Of a stretch of DNA of 42,507 bases, positions 7,600 to 15,131 are shown one piece after another. The stretch lies in contig PLHD01000020.1 of the NCBI GenBank assembly GCA_003138815.1, positions 1-42,507 on the forward strand. Reading direction: 5' to 3'. Positions within the stretch are counted from its first letter, which is position 1. Each line of letters begins with the position of its first letter. The notes beneath the pieces are model-generated. The model saw only the letters and a list, made by a program, of their open reading frames with translations. It was not told the DNA's origin and did not search any database. The position numbers and the translations under genes were made by a program. Origin of the DNA: Acidimicrobiaceae bacterium (GTDB taxonomy: Bacteria > Actinomycetota > Acidimicrobiia > Acidimicrobiales > RAAP-2).

Positions 7600-8754
7600 A
7601 TGGACCAGAATATTCGCCTCGGCAAGATCGACGGAGTCCCGATTGGCATGAACTGGAGCATCCTGGTGATCTTCTGTCTCATCTGCTGGGAGCTCGCGGA
7701 CCTGGTGCTGCCTGGCTATCACCCCAACGACTCGACCTCGGTCTACTGGGTCGTCGGGGTCGTCGCCTCGGTCCTGTTCTTCGCCTCGCTGCTCGCCCAC
7801 GAGGTGTCCCACGCGGTGATTGCCAAGCGAAACGGCATCGGCGTGCGTCGCATCACGTTCTGGCTGTTCGGCGGAGTATCCGAGCTCGAGAGCGAGGCGC
7901 TGACGCCCGGTGCCGACTTCCGGGTCGCCGTGGTCGGACCCGCGACCAGCCTCGTGCTGGCCGGGCTTTTCGGCGCCCTGGCGTCGTTGTTCAATCATGG
8001 CGGCGGCGGCACCCAAGCGGTGATCGTCTCCGCCCTCGGATGGCTCGCGTGGATGAACGTCCTGCTGGGCGTCTTCAACATCCTTCCGGCGGCGCCGCTG
8101 GACGGCGGAAGGGTGTTGCGCGCGTACCTGTGGCAGCGCCGAGGCGACCGGGTGAGCGCCGCGACGACGGCCGCGCGTGCGGGACAGGCATTCGGCTACT
8201 TGCTGGTGGTACTGGGGGTGCTTGAGTTCCTCGCCGTCGGAATCTTCGGACTTTGGTTCGTGTTCCTCGGCTGGTTCCTTTTGATGGCGGCCCAGGCCGA
8301 GGAGAGCCAGGTCGCGATGCGCAACTCGCTGGCCAACGTCCATGTTCGCGACGTCATGACGCCCGACCCGACGACGTTCGACTCGCAGACAACGGTCGCT
8401 GATCTGGTCGACAACCAGCTGCACCGGTACCGCTTCAGCTCCTACCCGCTGGTCGGCCCCGACGGACGCCTCGAAGGCCTGACGACCATGGGCCGGGTCC
8501 GCCACGTGCCCGCCAGCCAGCGCCAGGGTACGCGGTTGAAGGACATCGCCTGTCCGGTCTCCGAGTTGCCGGTGGGCAGGCCCGGTGAGCCGATACCGGA
8601 CCTTCTCCAGCGCATGCAGGCGTCACCCGATGGTCGGGCCTTCGTGCTCGATGAGAACGATCGTCTCGTGGGCATCGTTTCGCCGAGCGACATCGCCCGC
8701 TACGTGCAGCTTTGCATGCTGCAGTCCCAGGGTCGCACGGCTCGGCGGAGGTAG
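7600..8754 (+). CDS. Site-2 protease family (M50) membrane metalloprotease with CBS domains
   Basis: This 384-residue protein has the zinc-binding HEVSH at 67-71 in a transmembrane helix and the second metal motif ILPAAPLDGGR at 161-171, as in the SpoIVFB-like branch of M50. Hydrophobic helices at about 21-38, 49-66, 110-133, 142-162 and 199-231 form the membrane core. After residue 245 a soluble tail begins VRDVMTPDP and contains a pair of CBS motifs (second: AFVLDENDRLVGIVSPSDIARYV), which usually bind adenine nucleotides and tune activity. The expected function is intramembrane cleavage of a membrane-bound regulator or signal remnant. No substrate gene such as an anti-sigma factor is next to it. 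Length and domain order are normal for the family. Confidence 0.9.
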   Translation: MDQNIRLGKIDGVPIGMNWSILVIFCLICWELADLVLPGYHPNDSTSVYWVVGVVASVLFFASLLAHEVSHAVIAKRNGIGVRRITFWLFGGVSELESEALTPGADFRVAVVGPATSLVLAGLFGALASLFNHGGGGTQAVIVSALGWLAWMNVLLGVFNILPAAPLDGGRVLRAYLWQRRGDRVSAATTAARAGQAFGYLLVVLGVLEFLAVGIFGLWFVFLGWFLLMAAQAEESQVAMRNSLANVHVRDVMTPDPTTFDSQTTVADLVDNQLHRYRFSSYPLVGPDGRLEGLTTMGRVRHVPASQRQGTRLKDIACPVSELPVGRPGEPIPDLLQRMQASPDGRAFVLDENDRLVGIVSPSDIARYVQLCMLQSQGRTARRR

Positions 8755-8793
8755 ATGCGCGCAGGTGGCGCCTGGAGCTGATCGATCCGAACC

Positions 8794-8827
8794 TCGCCCC
8801 CCGGGGCGCCGAGTCCCCGGGGGGCGA
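8794..8827 (+). terminator. GC-rich hairpin, probable terminator after the M50 gene
   Basis: A perfect 13-bp inverted repeat, TCGCCCCCCGGGG (8794-8806) and CCCCGGGGGGCGA (8815-8827), is separated by eight bases. It starts 40 bases after the M50 stop. There is no T tract, as is common for high-GC actinobacterial terminators. Confidence 0.6.
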
Positions 8828-8938
8828 CGTTGCGCGGTCACTGTCTCGTGTCGCCACGCCGCGCCGCAGGCCCAGTCGTCCATCGACCGCCCGTCCGTTT
8901 GGGTCCGCCGACGTGGCCGGCCGCAGTAAGTTGCCTCT

Positions 8939-9952
8939 ATGAAACGTTTCCTCGCGGTGCTGATGGTGATAGGTATGGTCCCGAGCCTGGTCTCGGTCTC
9001 GGGCGCCCTCGCGAGCACGACCACCACGTCGACGCCGACGACGTCGAAGCCGACGACGTCGAAGCGAGTAGCGGTGGCGCCCCTCACGGGACTCCCGGAC
9101 CCGACCCATCTCACGAGGCATCGATCTGCAGTGACCGTCAAGATCGACAACACGCCCGAGGCGATGCCGCAGTACGGCATCGAGAAGGCGGACGTCATCT
9201 ACGAGGAGATCGTCGAGGGTGGCATTACCCGCCTGGCCGCGATCTTCAACTCCCGCGTGGCGGTCAGGGTCGGGCCGGTGCGCTCGGTTCGCCGAACGGA
9301 TCGCGAGATCGTCTATCCGATCGGCGGCCTCTTCGTCTTCTCAGGGGGAGCACAGTACGCGCTGCGGAGCATCGCCACCGCGCCGGTCAAGCTCTTCCAG
9401 CAGTCCAACGCCGGCAGCGCGATGTTTCGCGACCTTCGGCGCGAAGCCCCGCACAACCTCTACGCGAACGTCGCGCTCTTGATGAAGAAGGGCGGGAGGC
9501 CCGAGCCGCCGCCGCCCCTCTTCAGTTACCGATCGAGATCGAGTCGGGTGCCCGGAGCGAAGGTGAGCTCATTCGTCGTGGGCTTCGCCGCGGGATTCGC
9601 CACCTCGTACTCGTGGAACGCCAAGACCCGTTCGTGGGACCGGTCGATCTTCGGCGCGCCAGACGTGACGGCGGGCGGGACGCGACTCTCGCCCAAGAAC
9701 GTGATCGTGATGAAGGTGCACTACCTGGGCGGGGTCGGCGTCATCGGCTCCCAGGCGCAGCTCTTGGGTTCGGGGCCGATGGAGGTCTTCACCGGCCGGA
9801 CCGTGCAGCCCGGGACGTGGTCGCGGCGCAGTTTGCGCAAGCCAATCGTGTACCGGTCCAAGTCGGGTCGCATCATCCCACTCACCCCGGGCCAGACGTT
9901 GGTCGAGCTCTTGGACGTCTCTGAGCACGTAAGCATCGTTCTGGCGAAGTAA
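8939..9952 (+). CDS. Secreted DUF3048 (YerB-like) protein
   Basis: The 337-residue product has a clear signal peptide (about 1-25, ending GALAS) followed by a Thr-rich linker (26-43). The DUF3048 N-terminal domain starts at APLTGLPDP and includes the hallmark VKIDNTPEAMPQYGIEKAD and IYEEIVEGGITRLAAIF segments. The C-terminal DUF3048 domain runs from about residue 215 to the end. In Bacillus the family is represented by the lipoprotein YerB. The present protein lacks a lipobox Cys after its signal, so it is probably secreted or surface-held without lipid. The biochemical function of the family is not established to my knowledge. It is a single-gene unit. Confidence 0.9.
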   Translation: MKRFLAVLMVIGMVPSLVSVSGALASTTTTSTPTTSKPTTSKRVAVAPLTGLPDPTHLTRHRSAVTVKIDNTPEAMPQYGIEKADVIYEEIVEGGITRLAAIFNSRVAVRVGPVRSVRRTDREIVYPIGGLFVFSGGAQYALRSIATAPVKLFQQSNAGSAMFRDLRREAPHNLYANVALLMKKGGRPEPPPPLFSYRSRSSRVPGAKVSSFVVGFAAGFATSYSWNAKTRSWDRSIFGAPDVTAGGTRLSPKNVIVMKVHYLGGVGVIGSQAQLLGSGPMEVFTGRTVQPGTWSRRSLRKPIVYRSKSGRIIPLTPGQTLVELLDVSEHVSIVLAK

Positions 9953-10086
9953 CGGGTCCGACCCCCAGATGCGCCGCGGTCCGACCGAGTCGCCATCGGA
10001 GGGCGGCGGCGCGGTTCCGTGACGCCCCTTCGTCCGGTGGAAGGGTCATTCCCTCGAGAGAGACTCGCGAGGGTTTAGTTTGAGAT

Positions 10087-11280
10087 GTGTCAGAAATGCA
10101 GAACGCCGAGTCCCTCGAGCCACAAGTAGCGCTCAGGCGTTCGTCCTCGCATTTCCGACCAGACATCCAGGGGCTGCGTGCGCTCGCCGTCCTGCTCGTC
10201 ATCCTCGCGCACGCCAGCGTTCCCCACCTCGGCGGAGGCTACATTGGCGTCGACGTCTTCTTCGTCATCAGTGGCTACGTCATTACTGGACTGTTGCGCC
10301 GTGAGCCGGACGTCTCGATCCGGAAGAACCTGGGCGGGTTCTACTCTCGTCGGATCCGACGCATCGTCCCGGCGTCGTCCGTCGTGCTCATCGCGACCGT
10401 CGTCGCCGCCTACGCCTGGCTCGGTGCTCCCACGGGGGTGCCGCTGCTCACCGACGTACGCTGGGCCGAGTTCTTCGGGGCCAACTGGCGCTTCATCCAG
10501 ACCAGCTCCAGCTACTTCATACCGGGTGTGCCTCCCTCGCTCGTGACCCAGTACTGGTCGCTCGGAGTCGAGGAGCAGTTCTACATCGTCTTTCCTCTGA
10601 TCGTGTTCACCATCGGATTGCTGTTCGCCGCCCGCCGCCGCCCGGTGGTGCTCGCCGTCGTTCTCGCGGCCGCCATCGTCGTCTCGTCGTGGTGGTCGAT
10701 TCACCTCACGGGCATCAACGCCACCGAGGCGTACTACTCGCCGTTCACGCGATTCTGGGAGCTGGCCCTCGGAGGACTGCTCACGCTGGGTCCGGCGAAG
10801 TGGGCCCAGCGCACCCCGCGCCTCAACGCGGCGCTCGCTGTCGCCGCGCTGGCGACGATTGTCCTCAGCGCCTTCTGGCTAACCGACATGAGCGTCTATC
10901 CTGGCTCGCTCGCCTGGTGGCCCTGCGGCGCCGCGGCGGTGCTGCTGTGGACGGGCCAGGCGTCGGCGCACGGCGGGCCAGCGACGTGGCTGTCGTGGCG
11001 ACCAGTGGCCTACGTGGGTGACGTCTCCTATTCCTTCTACCTCTGGCACTACGCGTGGCTCATGCTGCCCCTGCAGTACGCCACGACACCAATGGCGCCG
11101 CTTTCGCGGCTGGCGCAGGTGCTCGCCGCCTTCGGATGTGCCGTGATTTCCTATCATTTACTGGAAAATCCCATCCGCCACTCCAGATGGCTTGACGCCC
11201 GGCCCTGGGCCTCCGCTGGCCTGCTCGTGGTCTGTCTGGCAGCGGTGTACGCCGTCACGGTCATCTACGGCGCCTCCTGA
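10087..11280 (+). CDS. Acyltransferase-3 (OafA/YrhL-type) membrane O-acyltransferase
   Basis: This 397-residue protein begins with the family signature RPDIQGLRALAVL at 24-36, with the essential Arg31 and His42 (ILAHA), followed by GVDVFFVISGYVIT at 54-67. About ten hydrophobic helices follow. QYWSLGVEEQFYIVFP and SYSFYLWHY are both typical of AT3 proteins that modify polysaccharides or cell-wall glycans. Unlike many OafA relatives it ends after the last helix and carries no fused SGNH domain. The next gene, facing it, encodes a free secreted SGNH hydrolase, so the two may share an acylation pathway. The start is GTG 10087; ATG 10096 is an alternative. Confidence 0.9.
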   Translation: MSEMQNAESLEPQVALRRSSSHFRPDIQGLRALAVLLVILAHASVPHLGGGYIGVDVFFVISGYVITGLLRREPDVSIRKNLGGFYSRRIRRIVPASSVVLIATVVAAYAWLGAPTGVPLLTDVRWAEFFGANWRFIQTSSSYFIPGVPPSLVTQYWSLGVEEQFYIVFPLIVFTIGLLFAARRRPVVLAVVLAAAIVVSSWWSIHLTGINATEAYYSPFTRFWELALGGLLTLGPAKWAQRTPRLNAALAVAALATIVLSAFWLTDMSVYPGSLAWWPCGAAAVLLWTGQASAHGGPATWLSWRPVAYVGDVSYSFYLWHYAWLMLPLQYATTPMAPLSRLAQVLAAFGCAVISYHLLENPIRHSRWLDARPWASAGLLVVCLAAVYAVTVIYGAS

Positions 11281-11298
11281 GTCGAGGTCCTGGTCGAC

Positions 11299-11326
11299 CG
11301 TCGCGAGCGCCACGGCTCGGGCGACG
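11299..11326. terminator. Bidirectional hairpin between convergent genes
   Basis: CGTCGCGAGC (11299-11308) and GCTCGGGCGACG (11315-11326) pair with a two-base bulge. The hairpin sits midway between the stops of the acyltransferase (11280) and the SGNH gene (11337), as expected for a shared terminator without a T tract. Confidence 0.45.
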
Positions 11327-11336
11327 ACGGCGAGGA

Positions 11337-12158
11337 TCAGGTGAAGACCTCAGGGTACGCCGCCGCCACGCGCAGTCCGTAGAGCACGTGCATCTCCTTG
11401 ACGATGTACGTCGCGAGGACGTTCTGTCCGACGGCGGTGGGGTGGATCCCGTCGGACTCGCGGATCAACTGAACCTTGCCGTCGACCGATGCGTTGAATC
11501 GAAACTGTCCGTTCGGACCCGCGAAGAACTTCCACGTGGGAAGGAAGGTGACGTGCTTCTTGGTCTCGGCGACGTTCGCGAACATGGAGTTGATCACCTG
11601 CATTCCCTGGCGGTACCCGTTGGGGTACATGATCGGCATGCCGACCCACAGCACCGCGCAGCCGGCGTTGACCGCTTCGTTCATCATGGCGGCCACGGCC
11701 TTCTCGTACTGGGTGCGCCAGCCCGGCGTGTCGAACGCGTAAGGGTGACCGTTCGCTTCGATGCCCTGCTCGTCGTTGCCACCGAGGAAGACGATGAGCA
11801 GCTGGGGGTGGTACTGCGTGAGGTACTCCTTCAGGTGCCGGGGCCAGTTGAAGTAGCCGGAGTTCGACAGGCCCGTCGAGGACTTCCCCTTCTGGATCAA
11901 CGAGACGCCCTTCGATTTGCTGAGCTGCCACCCGAGCCCGCCCGCCAGGTCGGTGCCGAGCGAATCGCCCACCACCAGGACCTTGGCGTGGCCGTCCGCC
12001 GGCAGTTTGATGGGCTGGGGCACCGAGGTGGTCGTCGTCGTGCGCGAGGCGGCCGCGGCCTCGGAGCCTGCGGTGATGAGGGTTGAGGGGACGAGAGTGG
12101 TGGCCATGGCCAGAGTCAGGAGCGCTGCGATTCGCGATGGTCTGACGAGCACTGTCAC
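11337..12158 (-). CDS. Secreted SGNH/GDSL-type hydrolase (DUF459-like)
   Basis: From GTG 12158 the protein has 273 residues and a normal signal peptide (VRPSRIAALLTLAMATTL, cleavage near EAAAAS). ATG 12209 and a GTG at 12245 are in frame but would add residues before the signal. Block I is VVGDSLGTDL (Ser66), block III is FLGGNDEQG (Asn128) and block V is SDGIHPT (Asp236, His239), giving the complete SGNH catalytic set. Such enzymes are esterases or acetyl-transfer partners acting on extracellular glycans. It is convergent with the AT3 acyltransferase, which lacks its own SGNH domain, suggesting a split version of the common AT3-SGNH fusion. The partnership is inference. Confidence 0.85.
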   Translation of the reverse strand: MTVLVRPSRIAALLTLAMATTLVPSTLITAGSEAAAASRTTTTTSVPQPIKLPADGHAKVLVVGDSLGTDLAGGLGWQLSKSKGVSLIQKGKSSTGLSNSGYFNWPRHLKEYLTQYHPQLLIVFLGGNDEQGIEANGHPYAFDTPGWRTQYEKAVAAMMNEAVNAGCAVLWVGMPIMYPNGYRQGMQVINSMFANVAETKKHVTFLPTWKFFAGPNGQFRFNASVDGKVQLIRESDGIHPTAVGQNVLATYIVKEMHVLYGLRVAAAYPEVFT

Positions 12159-12202
12159 CGACTTTCTGCAGTTTCCCGCAATAGAAATTGAAACAAAGGT
12201 AC

Positions 12203-12233
12203 CAACCATGTCTACCGTGATTCGACATGGTTG
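12203..12233. promoter_or_regulatory. 10-bp palindrome upstream of the SGNH gene
   Basis: CAACCATGTC (12203-12212) and GACATGGTTG (12224-12233) form a perfect inverted repeat with an 11-base centre. It lies 45-75 bases upstream of the chosen SGNH start, beside an AT-rich stretch (12181-12200). This could be an operator or a leader hairpin; no regulator is implied by the sequence. Confidence 0.4.
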
Positions 12234-12400
12234 ATTCACCGGCACGTGAATTTCCGACTGAGGGGTGGTCGTCTACGTCATTGGTCCGAGCGCAGTTCTA
12301 CCGGTGGCACCACGGCACCGGTGCGAACGTCGTGGATCAGCGGCGCGGAGGCCGTGGTCAATAGTCTTAATGAGACCGCAACATCACGACGGGGGAGCGC

Positions 12401-13471
12401 ATGTCGGACAAGGTACTGGTGACGGGGGCGACGGGATTCATCGCTCAGCACTGCATCGTGCAGCTTCTGGATGCCGGCTACCGCGTTCGGGGTACGGCGC
12501 GGACGGCTGGCCGGACCCCTGAAGTGGGGAGCGTCCTTCGTCCCCACCTCTCGTACGACGCCCGCGAGCGCCTCGGCGATGACTTCGAGGTGGTGGCCGC
12601 GGACCTCACCTCCGACGAGAACTGGGGCGGCGCCGTCGACGGCTGCCGGTTCGTGCTGCACGTGGCGAGTCCCCTCCCGTCGGCTCCGCCCAAGAACGCC
12701 CAGGATCTCATCATCCCCGCCCGCGACGGAGCGGTGAGGGTGCTGCGCGCCGCGAACGAGGGCGGCGTCGAGCGGGTGGTGATGACGTCGTCGATGGCGG
12801 CGGTTTGTTACGGACGCGCTCGCGATCGGGTCTTCACCGAGGACGACTGGTCGGACGTCGACGGTCCCGACATCGGAGCGTACGAGCAGTCCAAGACGAT
12901 CGCCGAACGGACCGCGTGGGAGTTCATGGCTTCGCTCGGCGCGCCGAACGCAATGGATCTCGTCACCATCAATCCGGGCTTGGTGCTCGGGCCGCTGCTC
13001 TGCGGGCAGTGGGGCACCTCGGCGGAGTTGGTGAAGAAGATCTTGGAGCGCGCCATACCGGCCATCCCCGACGCGCGGTTCCCCATGGTCGACGTGCGCG
13101 ACGTCGCCGCGGCCCACGTCGCCGCGATGGTCTCGCCCGAGGCGTCGGGCCAGAGGTTCATCTGTTGCATCGAGAGCCACGCGATCCGTGAGGTGGCGTT
13201 GATCTTGAAGGAGGAGTTCGGGCCCCGAGGCTTCAAGGTGCCGACGCGCAGGCTGGCGCGGCCCGTGCTGAGGATCGTGGCGCTGTGGGACCAGCAGGCC
13301 CGCCTGCTCATGGCCGACGTCGGGCGGCCCGCGGACCTCGACAGCAGCAAGATCCGCCGCGTGCTCGGTATCGAGTTCCGTGGCCTGCGTGAGATGACGG
13401 TATCGATGGCAGATTCGATGATCCGCTACGGGGTCGTCAAGGCCAAGAAGAGCCACCCGGCGGTCTTTTGA
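12401..13471 (+). CDS. NAD(P)-dependent epimerase/dehydratase-type reductase (extended SDR)
   Basis: The 356-residue product opens with the Rossmann motif VTGATGFIAQ at 7-16 (GxxGxxA type, extended SDR). It carries the catalytic triad elements Ser130/131 (VVMTSSMAAV) and Tyr161-x3-Lys165 (AYEQSKTIAE). The adjacent INPGLVLGPLL and the MVDVRDVAAAHV segment are typical of the dihydroflavonol-4-reductase-like branch, which reduces carbonyls or acts on sterol or cinnamoyl-like substrates with NADPH. The substrate is not predictable. ATG 12401 is preceded by GGGGGAGC at suitable spacing. The gene is alone on its strand, with about 200 bases to rsgA. Confidence 0.88.
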   Translation: MSDKVLVTGATGFIAQHCIVQLLDAGYRVRGTARTAGRTPEVGSVLRPHLSYDARERLGDDFEVVAADLTSDENWGGAVDGCRFVLHVASPLPSAPPKNAQDLIIPARDGAVRVLRAANEGGVERVVMTSSMAAVCYGRARDRVFTEDDWSDVDGPDIGAYEQSKTIAERTAWEFMASLGAPNAMDLVTINPGLVLGPLLCGQWGTSAELVKKILERAIPAIPDARFPMVDVRDVAAAHVAAMVSPEASGQRFICCIESHAIREVALILKEEFGPRGFKVPTRRLARPVLRIVALWDQQARLLMADVGRPADLDSSKIRRVLGIEFRGLREMTVSMADSMIRYGVVKAKKSHPAVF

Positions 13472-13677
13472 CGGGCGGGCGGCTTGCGCGCGGTGGCCCG
13501 CCGCCGGCGACCGTTGAGGCTACGAGCACCGTCGTGAGTCGCCTCGGGACCCCGTTGACCAGGAGTGATGGGGCCGCCAGGGAACGCGGCCCTGGACGGG
13601 GCGACCGGCGAACGGTGACCTGCTCGCCACTGGAGCGCGTTCGCCCGGCGCAGGAATCGCTATAGGTTCAAGGTGAC

Positions 13678-14712
13678 ATGAACATCGATCAGCAGAGCGT
13701 GAAGAGGGTACTGCTCACCTTGGGTTGGACGGCCGACGACCGCCTCGAGTTCTCCGCGAACGCGCTGCCTGGCCGGGTGAGCATCGTCCACGGGGCGAAC
13801 GCGGAGGTCATCCGGTGCGACGCCTTCGGCGCCGAGTCGACCGCGCTCTGCAGCTTCGCGACCGGACTGGATCCGCGTCCGGTGGCCGGCGATTGGGTCG
13901 CGGTTCGCGACGACCACATCGTCAGCGTGGCGCCCAGGCGCACCGCTCTTCGCCGTCCGGGCGCGAACCCGGGCGACGTGCAGGTGTTGGCGGCCAACGT
14001 CGACGTCGTGCTGCTCGTGCTGCCGATCGACCGCAAGATCAACCTGCGGATGCTCGAGAGGCTCTCGATCATGGCCTGGGACAGCGGGGCGCCTCCGGCG
14101 GTGGTGCTCACCAAGGCCGACGACGCGGTGAACGAGGTGTCGGCGCTCGCCGAGACGGGGCGGGCGGTGCCGGGAGTGGCCGTGTTCACGACGAGCTCGC
14201 ACAGCGGCCGGGGGATAGAAGAGCTGCGCGATCTGCTCCACGAGGGAGTCACCGCGGTGATGCTGGGCGCCTCCGGCGCCGGCAAGACGTCGCTGCTCAA
14301 CGCGCTCGAGGGAACAGTCGAGTTCACCCGAAGCGTCAGCCGCAGCGGCGAGGGCCGTCACGCGACGACGACCCGCAAGCTGTACCGGCTCTCGAGCGGC
14401 GGCGTGCTGCTCGACATCCCGGGGATCCGCCTGCTCGACCTCATGGTCGGCCAGGAGGGGCTGAACGAGACCTTCGCCGACGTCGCCCGGCTCGCCGAGA
14501 AGTGCCGGTTCAGGGACTGCCAGCATTCGGGCGATGAAGGCTGCGCCGTCGAGCCGGCGGTCGCCTCGGGAGAGCTGACCAGCCGTCGTCTGGAGAGCTG
14601 GCGCGCGGCTCAGTTCGAGATCTCGAATCAGGAGCGGCGACACGATTCGGGGGCCGCGCCCGCGCTTCGACGGCGCGCGAGCCCCTCGGGCCGCGAGCCC
14701 CGCGAGCGCTGA
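13678..14712 (+). CDS. rsgA: Ribosome small subunit-dependent GTPase A
   Basis: RsgA helps late maturation of the 30S subunit and couples GTP hydrolysis to release. The 344-residue protein shows the circularly permuted GTPase order that defines the family: G4 LTKAD at 144-148, then G1 GASGAGKTS at 197-205, then G3 DIPG at 246-249. An OB-like N-terminal domain includes VAGDWVAV. The C-terminal zinc knuckle is CRFRDCQHSGDEGC (Cys276, Cys281, His283, Cys289). ATG 13678 is preceded by AAGGTGAC. The last about 30 residues are Arg/Ala/Ser-rich and probably unstructured. Length and motifs are otherwise normal. Confidence 0.95.
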   Translation: MNIDQQSVKRVLLTLGWTADDRLEFSANALPGRVSIVHGANAEVIRCDAFGAESTALCSFATGLDPRPVAGDWVAVRDDHIVSVAPRRTALRRPGANPGDVQVLAANVDVVLLVLPIDRKINLRMLERLSIMAWDSGAPPAVVLTKADDAVNEVSALAETGRAVPGVAVFTTSSHSGRGIEELRDLLHEGVTAVMLGASGAGKTSLLNALEGTVEFTRSVSRSGEGRHATTTRKLYRLSSGGVLLDIPGIRLLDLMVGQEGLNETFADVARLAEKCRFRDCQHSGDEGCAVEPAVASGELTSRRLESWRAAQFEISNQERRHDSGAAPALRRRASPSGREPRER

Positions 14713-14713
14713 G

Positions 14714-15049
14714 TCAGTCCCCGGGCGCGTGCACGAGGGACGCCGAGGACGCGGATCTCAACACGCGCCACCGAACGACCGACCGCCAGAGCGACGCGAT
14801 GACGACCGCCTCGGAGGCGACGGCGAGCCAGCCCCACGCGTAGCCACGACCGAGGGTCACGGCCACGATGAGCGCGAGCTCCAAGACCACGATCACCAGG
14901 CTGAGTATCGCCAAGGGGCCGTACTGGAGTGCCGCCTCATCGATCTTGGCCGACGCGTGGTCACCCGAGCGCCAGAAGGCGTCGAGAACCTCACGCTTCT
15001 CGCTCCACGAGCAGCTGCGGTAGATATCGAGCTTCATGACGTCCAACAT
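14714..15049 (-). CDS. Small two-helix membrane protein of unknown function
   Basis: The 111-residue product starts at ATG 15049 (ATG 15037 is a possible internal start). The first 40 residues are soluble and polar (MKLDIYRSCSWSEKREV). Two hydrophobic segments follow (LAILSLVIVVLELALIVAVTL and the region WGWLAVASEAVVIASLW), and the tail is short and basic. I do not recognise the family. It is convergent with rsgA, with stops two bases apart, and lies downstream of the nitronate monooxygenase on the same strand with an 82-base gap. Confidence 0.6.
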   Translation of the reverse strand: MLDVMKLDIYRSCSWSEKREVLDAFWRSGDHASAKIDEAALQYGPLAILSLVIVVLELALIVAVTLGRGYAWGWLAVASEAVVIASLWRSVVRWRVLRSASSASLVHAPGD

Positions 15050-15131
15050 ACCCAGTCGGTGCCTCGGGACGGCGCCGCAAGAACGTGGAGCCGTCGTTTC
15101 GAACGCCCGTCGATGTCCGCCGGGCCCCCGC

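Noticed and set aside
13472-13665. Short open frame directly after the SDR gene
   Set aside because: Arg/Gly/Pro-rich product typical of chance frames in GC-rich DNA; the region is better explained as the 3' end of the reductase gene and the rsgA leader.
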